The notes below the pieces were generated by a model, which did not search any database, had not been told where the DNA came from, and was given only the letters and a program-made list of their open reading frames with translations. Shown one piece after another: positions 49,704-57,255 of a stretch of DNA of 64,000 nucleotides. The position numbers and the translations under genes are program-made. The stretch comes from Candidatus Eremiobacterota bacterium. Lineage in GTDB: Bacteria > Vulcanimicrobiota > CADAWZ01 > Ess09-12. Every line of letters begins with the position of its first letter. Position 1 is the stretch's first letter. Where the stretch lies: assembly GCA_031082125.1 (NCBI GenBank), contig JAVHLM010000033.1, forward strand, positions 1-64,000, in the 5' to 3' direction.

Positions 49704-49730
49704 ATTATAATATTTGAATATATTTGTCAA
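49704..49730 (-). promoter_or_regulatory. Promoter of the tusA operon
   Basis: On the minus strand TTGACA (49730 down to 49725) and TATAAT (49709 down to 49704) lie 15 bases apart in a very AT-rich stretch. An overlapping TAATAT two bases on gives a 17-base spacing. The tusA start is 57 bases downstream. Confidence 0.75.
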
Positions 49731-49786
49731 GGGGGCTGGTAAAAGTTTTCACGGTGCCTTCCCGGCTTCTTGGCGGTGACCGCCGG

Positions 49787-50065
49787 TCATGAATGTTTCA
49801 ACGCGAGCCTGATGCCCTTTTCATAGATATGGTTCTCCTTCAGAGGGAACCCGAAAGTGAAGGTAAGGCTGTGGGGCGCTTTCCCATCAATGGTGAGAGT
49901 CCCCAGGTTGTGCAGAATGTGAAGGGGGTGAGCTTCACAGAGCGTGATGAGGTTCCTGGGATTATCGGTGCCACCCTGGGAGCGCCTGACGATGTGGCCA
50001 TGCGTCCAATGACAACTCTCCCGGTCCCCGGCCTTTCCTACAGGAGCCTGCAGGCGAGCATCGCA
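49787..50065 (-). pseudogene. Decayed C-terminal fragment of an HNH endonuclease gene
   Basis: The minus strand reads HGHIVRRSQGGTDNPRN then NLITLCEAH and KAPHSLTFTFG. This aligns with the C-terminus of the HNH protein at 21984 (HHIRYRSHGGPTTEAN, NLITLCMAHH, RAPHGLTFIF). The zinc pair CQAPGC has become LQAPVG and the second H of HH is Pro, so the site is broken. No N-terminal part is present. It is a relic of a second family copy. Confidence 0.7.
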
Positions 50066-50096
50066 CAAAGCATGTTGCCACGGGGGATACAACGGT

Positions 50097-50990
50097 TCAG
50101 GGCCGGCACTGCGTGCAGGCTCGGAAGCCCCGGCGCTTTGCATCATCCTTCGTAAGTGCCGCCGCAGTGGTGCAGGCGCTGCAGCCCGGGCGGTGGTAAA
50201 AACCGTCAGAAGTGACTGCCACTTTTGAGGTGCCTGAAAGAACACTGCCTGAGGAAGGCTTTACTGCAGTGCCAGATGCTCCGCTTGCAGGAGAAGCGCC
50301 CATGAAGACCACTCCCTGCCGGGTTGAGCCCGGAACATTCTGCCGGGCGTGGGAGGAACTGCTCCCGGAGGCGCCTGACGGGTAATAAAGGCTATTATAC
50401 TGATAATAATCTGTCTTTGGCGGAGGCGGAAGCGTCGCCTGCTCCTTCATGGGCGTGATGATTGTGTCCGGCTTCTCGTCGAAGACAGTCTTCTGCTTCT
50501 GGTCGAAGATGGTTCTGGTCTGCACCGTGAACACGCTGTTCCGGGGGGTGCCGGGATAGACCGGCGCCCTTCCTGATCCCGAAGTGCAGCCACTCACCGG
50601 CATCGATGAGGCGCCTGTCCTGCATGAATGGCCCGTGGTGATTCCGCTGGAAGATCCCTGCCTGGAAGACGTTGCATATGACCGCGTCGGTGACGTCGAT
50701 GAATATGACCTCGATGTTGATGAATATGACCTTGACGATGTTGAGCCAGACGAGGAGCGCGATGAAGAGCGCCCGCCGGAAGTGCTCCCCCGGGAGGAAG
50801 AGCCCCCACTCCCCCCTCCCGTGAGGAACGTCATGCCGCCCACAGGTCTTCCTGCGAGGGCGGGATCGAAAGGTATGAAGCCCCATTCCGATGACCGTGA
50901 CTGCGACCCTTTACAGAGTTCCTCGGCCGTCACCGCCTGAGGAACAATGCCTGCCTGCCCCCGCTTGAAGTCCCATGGGGCCGCAGGGTT
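50097..50990 (-). CDS. C-terminal part of frameshifted nuclease: Ser-rich linker and Ada-like zinc module
   Basis: This frame continues the nuclease at 50911 after a one-base shift in the A5 run at 50989-50993. Joined, it reads LWALE-NPAAPWDFKRG, matching LWTQPNPVAPWDFRTQQRG in the nuclease at 10450. The stretch that follows is Gly/Ser/Arg/Tyr-rich (about 50 residues, many SS and SRS steps), then a Thr-rich part. The end (FYHRPGCSACTTAAALT, RRGFRACTQCRP) is an Ada-type zinc-binding motif, also found at the end of the small protein at 61588. The shift may be a real mutation, a programmed site or a sequencing error. Confidence 0.6.
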   Translation of the reverse strand, partial: NPAAPWDFKRGQAGIVPQAVTAEELCKGSQSRSSEWGFIPFDPALAGRPVGGMTFLTGGGSGGSSSRGSTSGGRSSSRSSSGSTSSRSYSSTSRSYSSTSPTRSYATSSRQGSSSGITTGHSCRTGASSMPVSGCTSGSGRAPVYPGTPRNSVFTVQTRTIFDQKQKTVFDEKPDTIITPMKEQATLPPPPKTDYYQYNSLYYPSGASGSSSSHARQNVPGSTRQGVVFMGASPASGASGTAVKPSSGSVLSGTSKVAVTSDGFYHRPGCSACTTAAALTKDDAKRRGFRACTQCRP

Positions 50991-51429
50991 TTTCGAGGGC
51001 CCAGAGGCCGCACTCTTTCTTCTTTGCTTCTTCCTGAATGCTCTCCAGGCGCCTGTCCCGGGCAAAGCGGCTGTCATACCAGGCAAGGCCTGCCTTGAGA
51101 AGCTCCTCGGAGAGATCTGTGCCGTCAATTACCACGCGGGCCACGCGCTTCCCGCTGTGATCGACCTGCCTCACCTCAATCCATACACTCTTCCCTGCCA
51201 CGCGGTCCTGCACAAACTGCCAGGCTTCCATGAAGAAGGGCTGCCCCCGCTCCGGGCAGTCTATTCCATCAAGGCGGACAATGACACCCTCTTCACCCTT
51301 TGTGAGGACCATGATATCGCCTTCTATGACGGCCATCACAGGGGCAGTATAGCTTTCTCCGAATACCCCATCCCCCGGGAATGCGGCAAAAAACACAACC
51401 CATGCAAGGATCAGAGCCACCCCCCTCAT
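50911..51429 (-). CDS. Exported SNase-family nuclease (N-terminal part of frameshifted gene)
   Basis: The 172-residue frame has a signal peptide (about 1-24) and a complete thermonuclease fold: VIEGDIMVLTKGEEGVIVRLDGIDCPERGQPFF holds the catalytic Arg and Glu, and DHSGKRVARV holds the second Arg. AGLAWYDSRFA and the helix KKKECGLWALE complete it. All three catalytic residues are present, unlike the relative at 10450. After LWALEK the frame runs on only about 25 residues without resemblance to the family. The true continuation is in the other frame (50097-50990). It is the first gene after the 11-bp tandem repeats at 51540. Confidence 0.85.
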   Translation of the reverse strand: MRGVALILAWVVFFAAFPGDGVFGESYTAPVMAVIEGDIMVLTKGEEGVIVRLDGIDCPERGQPFFMEAWQFVQDRVAGKSVWIEVRQVDHSGKRVARVVIDGTDLSEELLKAGLAWYDSRFARDRRLESIQEEAKKKECGLWALEKPCGPMGLQAGAGRHCSSGGDGRGTL

Positions 51430-51539
51430 TCCTCATCACCCTCCTTTGCAAAGTTCACTCCGGCCATAGGAAGACGGTGGCGCTCTGCTGCCCTGAAGGC
51501 CGCCCGGCACCCCCCTGTCCCTCTTTTTATTTTGACAGC

Positions 51540-51561
51540 CATGAGTGTCACATGAGTGTCA
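51540..51561. repeat. Tandem 11-bp repeat CATGAGTGTCA
   Basis: CATGAGTGTCA occurs twice without a gap (51540-51550, 51551-51561). It lies 111-132 bases upstream of the nuclease start, and a third copy is in the palindrome at 19787-19808. The 11-bp period suggests side-by-side binding of a regulator. Confidence 0.6.
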
Positions 51562-51673
51562 GTCCCTTTATAAAATATATTAAATGGATTCTTCTGAAAA
51601 GTGACAAGGAAGCAGGAAATTTCAAGAAAATTTAGCTGCCCTCAAGGAGAGGCCGCTCAATGCACCGGGGAGG

Positions 51674-53302
51674 TCAGATGCTCCCCTCGCGGCCTACTGT
51701 CACGCCATGGCTTTCGAGGGTTTTCAATATGACAGTGATATGGTCTTCAAGAGAGCCTTGATAAAGCTCTATATGCTGGATTCCGGCGAGCTGGTAGCGC
51801 AGGTTCGGAGGGACTTCGGCCTCTTCGAGGTACACGGGGAGAATGGGCTTCTTCGCCTCGGAGGCAAGCGTCACTTCCTTGACAATGTTGTGGGACTGGT
51901 ATGCCTGTTTTGAAGCCATCACCACAAGCACCTTGCATGCATCAATAGCCTCCACGATCTGCTCCTCCCACATCCTGGCAGGCCTGATGCCTTCCTTGTC
52001 GATCCACAGTGACATACCGGCCTTCTCAAGATGGCCGGCGATTTTCATTACCATGGCAGTGTCACTGCTCGCATAGCTTATGAAGACCTCACAGGGCTTC
52101 ACCCCCTTTTCGGGAAGGGCATTCCCGTCCTTCCCGCTTCCGCTCCCATGACAGGAGAAGAACATGGCCCATAATGTCACTGCCAGCAGGGCAAGTGCCC
52201 ACCCCGTTATCCTTACCTCCAGGGAAAGATACTTGATAAGAAAAAAAGAGAGCAAACCCATCAGGAGCAGCACCAGAGAGTTTATCAGTATTCCACGGCT
52301 GCGTCCCAGGAAATGCATGCTGGAGAATGCCATAAGAGCGATGAACACGGCGATAATCCCCTCAAGAACAAAGGGCAGTTTTTTGATAAAGACTCCGCAT
52401 GCCATGGTGGCAACTGCCGAAGCCAGTATCTCAGCCCTGGCCATGGGGCTCTTCCCCGCCAGGCTCGCCGGAACATTGAGGAAATCAGATGCGCTGTTGA
52501 CGCTGCGACCTATGATTACTGCCTTCCCGCCGAAGCGCTCCCTGAAATAGCCTTTGTCACTCCGCTCTGCAGAGGCCAGAGCTTCTGAGAAGGAACATGC
52601 CATGAAGGCTTCTCCCGGAGCCCGGTAGTTGATCCTCAGACCGGCGGCCTCGAGAGGAAGGGCCTGTTCCCCCAGAAAGACTGCCTCGCCGGCAAAATGA
52701 AACGGCTTGCCTGAGAGCCTGGAGGCAACGATGAGAGGGTATGCAGGAATCTTCTGAATGGCTCCCCCGTTTTTCTCATCGAACCAGAGGGGAATATGCC
52801 TCACTATGCCGTCATTGTCAGGCCTGATGACAAGGGGCGCCACGTCACCGGGGCCTGCCGCCGCGGCAAAGGGGCCGTAGGGAGGCTCCACCTCACCTCT
52901 TTCCTCATTGAAGCGCGCCATGAGGAGAATGGCATACCGGGAGAGGAGATCCTCCAGCTTCCTGTCATCGGAGAATTCCTTGATATCTCTTGAGCCGTCA
53001 AGAAAGACCATAGGCGCTATCGCCACGGCCCCGCCCGAGGCGACGGCACCCATCACTTCAGCCAGGGCGGGAGTGGTGAGGCCATGGAGCTCATTATCGC
53101 TCTTTTCATCATAAAGAATAAGAGTGATGTCCTTGCTTACCGAAGGCGCTGCTCTGGATCCAAGGGCTCTATCCTGAATTACTCTCTCAGTTGCCGTGAA
53201 AAACGGGAGGTATGCCAGAGCCTGAAAAAGCAGTGCAGCTGCAAGGGAGACCAAGATGCCTCCCATGAGTCTCCTGCCACGTTCAATCTTTCCTGCTACC
53301 AT
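51674..53302 (-). CDS. CHASE2 sensor fused to a TIR domain
   Basis: The 542-residue protein starts with a membrane helix (about 13-32). A periplasmic CHASE2 domain follows (about 40-295: DITLILYDEKSDNELHGL, GGAVAIAPMVFLDG, RFGGKAVIIGRSVNSASDFLNVP). Three membrane helices (about 305-385) lead to a cytoplasmic TIR domain (404-530). The TIR reads CEVFISYASSD, GMSLWIDKEGIRPARMWEEQI, LVVMASKQAYQSHNIVKEV. Glu476 stands where TIR NADases have their catalytic Glu. The signal should pass from an outside ligand to the TIR, which may cleave NAD or make a nucleotide messenger; both are inference. CHASE2 is usually joined to kinases, cyclases or CHAT domains. Confidence 0.9.
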   Translation of the reverse strand: MVAGKIERGRRLMGGILVSLAAALLFQALAYLPFFTATERVIQDRALGSRAAPSVSKDITLILYDEKSDNELHGLTTPALAEVMGAVASGGAVAIAPMVFLDGSRDIKEFSDDRKLEDLLSRYAILLMARFNEERGEVEPPYGPFAAAAGPGDVAPLVIRPDNDGIVRHIPLWFDEKNGGAIQKIPAYPLIVASRLSGKPFHFAGEAVFLGEQALPLEAAGLRINYRAPGEAFMACSFSEALASAERSDKGYFRERFGGKAVIIGRSVNSASDFLNVPASLAGKSPMARAEILASAVATMACGVFIKKLPFVLEGIIAVFIALMAFSSMHFLGRSRGILINSLVLLLMGLLSFFLIKYLSLEVRITGWALALLAVTLWAMFFSCHGSGSGKDGNALPEKGVKPCEVFISYASSDTAMVMKIAGHLEKAGMSLWIDKEGIRPARMWEEQIVEAIDACKVLVVMASKQAYQSHNIVKEVTLASEAKKPILPVYLEEAEVPPNLRYQLAGIQHIELYQGSLEDHITVILKTLESHGVTVGREGSI

Positions 53303-53573
53303 TGAGAAATTTCCCTCGAGAGATTAGACCGCCATTTTGTAAAGGCTCCCGGCCTTAAAATATTCATTTGAATCAAGGTTACTCCTTCTGAAATTCTTCA
53401 GAGGCCCGGACTCCGGAACAGAAAGGAGCCATACAGCAGCTTTGGGATTCTCTGGTGCCGATGAAAAGATTTTTCAGTCCGGAAGTGTGTCACTTTTCTC
53501 CATGGCAGGTTTAATTATATAGTGAAGGCAGTGCAACAGGCCCCAGGGAGAAACCAGGGGGAACTCAGCAGTG
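53303..53573. other. Divergent intergenic region
   Basis: The space between the CHASE2-TIR gene and the promoter of the sigma-like gene shows no gene. Several TTTACA and TTGATT-like boxes occur but none pairs with a good -10. Confidence 0.4.
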
Positions 53574-53603
53574 TTGACTTTTGCAGGAGGAGGGTGATAC
53601 AAT
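53574..53603 (+). promoter_or_regulatory. Promoter of the sigma-like gene
   Basis: TTGACT (53574-53579) and TACAAT (53598-53603) lie 18 bases apart. Transcription would start near 53611, so the ATG at 53642 and not the earlier one at 53522 is used. Confidence 0.65.
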
Positions 53604-53641
53604 CTAGGTTATCAACAAAAGCATGCAGGCAGAAACAGGAA

Positions 53642-54814
53642 ATGTCAGAGCACCAATCTTTCTCCCAGCTCGTCAATGGTTATAACAAAACCCGTGACAA
53701 AAGACTAGGTGAGCAGATTCTCACGAAACTCCTGGAGACAACGAGAAACACCTTCAGATATCTCATCAGCAGGAATTTCACGGGTGTGACGGCAGCCTTC
53801 ATCGTAAAGTCCGAAGCTGTTTTTGCCACAGCAAACGCCTGCTTCATAGCTCTCACGGAAGAAAGCTTCATCGAAGGCTTCCAGCTCTTCAAGAAGAAAC
53901 GGGAAGCCGTCGCCCCGCAGCCGCAAGTCACAGGCGACGAGGAACTCTTCCAGAAATACGTGGGAAACCTGGCTGCCCGCGTGATATACCGGCTTTCACG
54001 TGATGAGTTTTCCGAGTTCTCCCTCCTCTTCTCCCGGAAAAGAACAATGCAGTACATCGAGAACAAGAAGGATCTTTACAACAGGTCAAATATCAGCGGC
54101 ACTGCAGAAGGGAGAGGTATGACAGCGCCAGAGCTATTCGGAGGAATCCTGGAAGGGGACATGCATCCCCATGTCCTCGACGAGAGCAATTCCTTTGTCA
54201 TGCAGGCCTTCACGATGATAAGGAATCCTTCATACAGGGAGATACTCCGTCGGTATGACCTCGAGGCGGTGCCCCTCACGGAAATTGCCGAGGAGATGAA
54301 CAAGGAGTACCCGCTGATAAGGCAGTGGCATAAACGGGCCCTCAGGGAACTGAAAAACAATCTGGAGGAAATCCTGAAGGGTAAATGGGGAGTATGCTAT
54401 TTCAGGGCCCTCGAGAGGATAAGGGACAGCTATGCATCGCTTGACGGCACCTATGCCTTCCGCCTCAGGCTGCTTGATCTGAACCTCCAGGGGAAGACCA
54501 TCAGAGAATCCGTTGACCTGCTTGTCAAGGATGGAATCCTTCCATACCCTGACAGCATCTTGGTAAAGAGGCAAAATTCGCCTCAGGAGAACCTCATCTC
54601 CTGGATAAAGGGCATTCCCTTCATGGAAGAGCGGCTCCTTAACGACAATCACTTCCGCGACAGCTTCTACCAGGAGGCAAGGAAAGAGAACACCGATGGA
54701 GGCCTCGTGGGCTATATCTACCAGCAGGTCGCGAGGTTCCAGCTGCAGCAGATTTTGTGGCACCTTTATGAGACTTTCAAGGAACTCGCGGAAGAGATGC
54801 CAAGGGAAAAGTGA
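53642..54814 (+). CDS. Divergent sigma-factor-like protein
   Basis: The protein has 390 residues from the ATG at 53642. It is mostly helical with no membrane segment. Residues 195-245 (YREILRRYDLEAVPLTEIAEEMN, KRALRELKNNLEEIL) look like sigma-70 region 4, a helix-turn-helix. The region around 55-150 (FRYLISRNFTG, FIEGFQLFKKK, NLAARVIYRLSR) may be a diverged region 2. After 250 comes a helical extension of about 140 residues not found in ordinary ECF factors. The next gene encodes a zinc-finger protein like an anti-sigma factor, which supports the reading. The match is by pattern only. Confidence 0.5.
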   Translation: MSEHQSFSQLVNGYNKTRDKRLGEQILTKLLETTRNTFRYLISRNFTGVTAAFIVKSEAVFATANACFIALTEESFIEGFQLFKKKREAVAPQPQVTGDEELFQKYVGNLAARVIYRLSRDEFSEFSLLFSRKRTMQYIENKKDLYNRSNISGTAEGRGMTAPELFGGILEGDMHPHVLDESNSFVMQAFTMIRNPSYREILRRYDLEAVPLTEIAEEMNKEYPLIRQWHKRALRELKNNLEEILKGKWGVCYFRALERIRDSYASLDGTYAFRLRLLDLNLQGKTIRESVDLLVKDGILPYPDSILVKRQNSPQENLISWIKGIPFMEERLLNDNHFRDSFYQEARKENTDGGLVGYIYQQVARFQLQQILWHLYETFKELAEEMPREK

Positions 54815-54885
54815 ACCGTCTATGAGGACAAGAAGCGCTGGATTGAAACAACCGTTGCCATTCTAAGGCAGAGAGAGGTACAGCC

Positions 54886-55248
54886 ATGCCAGAAATGAAC
54901 TTTGAACTCTTCAAGTCGCTTCACGATTCGGTGACAATAAGAAACAGGCTGGACTTCGTTGAAGAGGATGAAACTCCATGCAAAGGGGAGCTTGTTGACA
55001 GGCTTATCGCCGGAACACTCAAGCCTGAGGAGGAAGATCTTGTGAAAGCCCATCTTGGCATATGTCCCTCCTGCAGAAAGCTTCTCGATGAACTCAACAT
55101 CATCGGCGAGACTTTTGCAGCCCACCTGGGAGAAAAATGGGATACAAAGAAAGCGCCTGAGATTGCCGCCGCAAGGAAGAAGAAGGAGAAGGCCGGCAAA
55201 AAGGCCCGGATCCGCTCTATCCCGCCTCAATCACCACTGAGCCATTGA
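54886..55248 (+). CDS. Zinc-finger anti-sigma-like protein
   Basis: The 120-residue protein begins MPEMNFELFKSLHDSV. The middle has a zf-HC2 pattern: CKGELVDRLIAGTLKPEEEDLVKAHLGICPSCRKLLDEL, with C, H, C, C as metal ligands (H-x3-C-x2-C). There is no membrane helix, so it would be a soluble zinc-binding anti-sigma (ZAS) type. The C-terminus is Lys-rich. It lies 71 bases after the sigma-like gene, and its stop overlaps the convergent ATPase by 32 bases. This pair is the best hint at a regulatory role. Confidence 0.7.
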   Translation: MPEMNFELFKSLHDSVTIRNRLDFVEEDETPCKGELVDRLIAGTLKPEEEDLVKAHLGICPSCRKLLDELNIIGETFAAHLGEKWDTKKAPEIAAARKKKEKAGKKARIRSIPPQSPLSH

Positions 55249-56989
55249 CAGCCTTGATAGCGATCCTGCTCACCCGGTCAGGCTCACGGTAGAGAATCCT
55301 CCCGATTTCCACCGCGATGAGATCATTGAACTTGCGCTCAAGGTAGCGCACGCCGTACCGGGAGCTGAAACCCTCGAGCGCCAGCACCTCCTCCACGTCC
55401 TTTCCCACTGAAAGGGCTATATTCCGGTCTTTCAAGAGCCCTTCTATCCTGGCCAGGTATTTCTGCCTGATGATCTTTCTCACCGTTTCCTTCTTGAGAG
55501 GCTTGAACAGAATAATCCTGTCAATCCTGTTGATGAACTCCTTTGAGAAGTATTTCCTTATCTCCCTGTCAAGAGAGTCATCAGAGACCTCGATCTCGTC
55601 GGGAGTGCGCTGGATAAAGCCCATGGCGCCGGCAGTATCGAGCAGTTCTGCGCCTATGTTGCCGGTCATGAAGATCAGGGTCTCCTGAAAGCTCACCAGG
55701 TCTCCCTTGGAATCCCTGAGCTTCCCCTCGTCAAAAATCTGCAGGAAGAGGTTCTGCACATGATGATGAGCCTTCTCTATCTCGTCCAGCAGCAGAAGGC
55801 TGTGGGGCGTCTTGGCAATAAGCTCGGTGAGTATCACTCCCTCATTATAACCGACGTAGCCGGGAGGTGCCCCTATAAGCCTTGAGACAGAGTGCGGCTC
55901 TGAGTATTCTGACATGTTGAGGCGGATAAATGATGAGTCATTCTTGAAAAGCAGCCTGGCAATAATGCGTGCCATCTCGGTTTTCCCCACGCCTGTGGGG
56001 CCAAGGAGCAGAAAAATCCCCTCGGGCCTTGCCCCCCTTATCTCAGGAAATCCCAGGTTTACCCGCAGTATGTCGCAGAGGGCTTCTGTCGCTTCTTCCT
56101 GGCCTATGATCTCGCGGGCGATAAGGGACTCCAGGCTGCCCAGAAGGGCATTTTTTCCCGTACCCTTGTTTGAAAGGGGAATGCCCAGAGCGTCCTCCAG
56201 ATAGGATTCAAGGTGCTGGGTGTTGAGGACCGGCCCTTCGGCATCCTGCCGCCCCTGTTCCCCCTGAGGCGATGCCATGCAGATCATGCGGGCGCAGGCG
56301 GAATCAAGCAGATCAAGAGCCCTGTCAGGCTGAAACTTGTTCCGGACATACCTGTTGGAGAGCCTTACGGCATGGGTAATGATGTCCTCTGCTATTGAGA
56401 TGGCATAGTAGGATTCGAGGACATGCTTCATGTTCATGATAATCTTGACACATTCTTCCTCGCGGGGCTCATTGATGAAGAGGGAGGTAAAGTACTGCTT
56501 GAGATGTTGATCCTCGAGAAGGGGGCGCTCATGGAACGGAGTGGTGGTGGCAATTATCGCGAGCGACCTGCTGTCGAGGTATTTTTCCAGCACGTTCCGC
56601 ACGTAGGTATCGTGCTCATCATTATAGTAAAGCGTATCGATGTCTTCGATGAAGAGTATGATATTCCCGGCAGCGGCGCTGGTGACGAGAAGCTCGTCAA
56701 AAAGCGCTGAGGGCTTCTCTATCTCCGGCACAAAAAGTGCCCTGGGGTTCACCTCCACGATGCGCTTGAATCTGAGGGACGGTATTTCCCCCAGGGCGAT
56801 GGAGATGGCGAGGGATTCTACAATTACCCTCTTCCCTACCCCATGGTCGCCCACCAGGAGGGCATTACAGCGCTTTCTCCGGCAGAGTATCTCCTGCAGA
56901 AGGCGTAGCTCCCTGTCCCGGCGGTACTTGGGCGCTATGGAGCCCTGGACAGCCTGGAGTGTGAGATCGCGGGTTATCAGTCGTTCCAT
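55217..56989 (-). CDS. ClpA/B-like AAA+ ATPase lacking the N-domain
   Basis: The protein has 590 residues from the ATG at 56989 (AGGA seven bases upstream); longer frames have no site. The first AAA domain is degenerate: Walker A reads GDHGVGKR (Arg for the last Thr/Ser) and Walker B reads FIEDID. The second is intact: GPTGVGKT, LLLLDEIEKAHHHVQNLFLQIFDEG, sensor 1 FMTGN, and RIDRIILFKPL. The ClpB-type C-terminal small domain is at about 500-585 (RYGVRYLERKFNDLIA). No Clp N-domain and no M-domain coil are present. It is likely an unfoldase with one working ring; no partner protease is visible. Confidence 0.9.
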   Translation of the reverse strand: MERLITRDLTLQAVQGSIAPKYRRDRELRLLQEILCRRKRCNALLVGDHGVGKRVIVESLAISIALGEIPSLRFKRIVEVNPRALFVPEIEKPSALFDELLVTSAAAGNIILFIEDIDTLYYNDEHDTYVRNVLEKYLDSRSLAIIATTTPFHERPLLEDQHLKQYFTSLFINEPREEECVKIIMNMKHVLESYYAISIAEDIITHAVRLSNRYVRNKFQPDRALDLLDSACARMICMASPQGEQGRQDAEGPVLNTQHLESYLEDALGIPLSNKGTGKNALLGSLESLIAREIIGQEEATEALCDILRVNLGFPEIRGARPEGIFLLLGPTGVGKTEMARIIARLLFKNDSSFIRLNMSEYSEPHSVSRLIGAPPGYVGYNEGVILTELIAKTPHSLLLLDEIEKAHHHVQNLFLQIFDEGKLRDSKGDLVSFQETLIFMTGNIGAELLDTAGAMGFIQRTPDEIEVSDDSLDREIRKYFSKEFINRIDRIILFKPLKKETVRKIIRQKYLARIEGLLKDRNIALSVGKDVEEVLALEGFSSRYGVRYLERKFNDLIAVEIGRILYREPDRVSRIAIKAVNGSVVIEAG

Positions 56990-57255
56990 TGTGCATCCTG
57001 AGGCGTGCATGTGACTGAGACTATCCACTGCCCTTCGGGCAGGCTTTCTCCTCAGCTCAATGAACTCTATTCCTTCATTAAGCCTGTTTTCCTTCCGAAG
57101 AAAGAGGTCCGAACCTGCAGGACTCCAGTGAAAAATTCTTAAGGCTTCTGATACCCCGCGGCAACAGATTGTGAAGGAGGAACTGCTCAATTTCCCGAAA
57201 ATTCATAAAACCATCGGAACTGGCCGAACACAATAAAGGGCAGCGAAAAGAAGTG

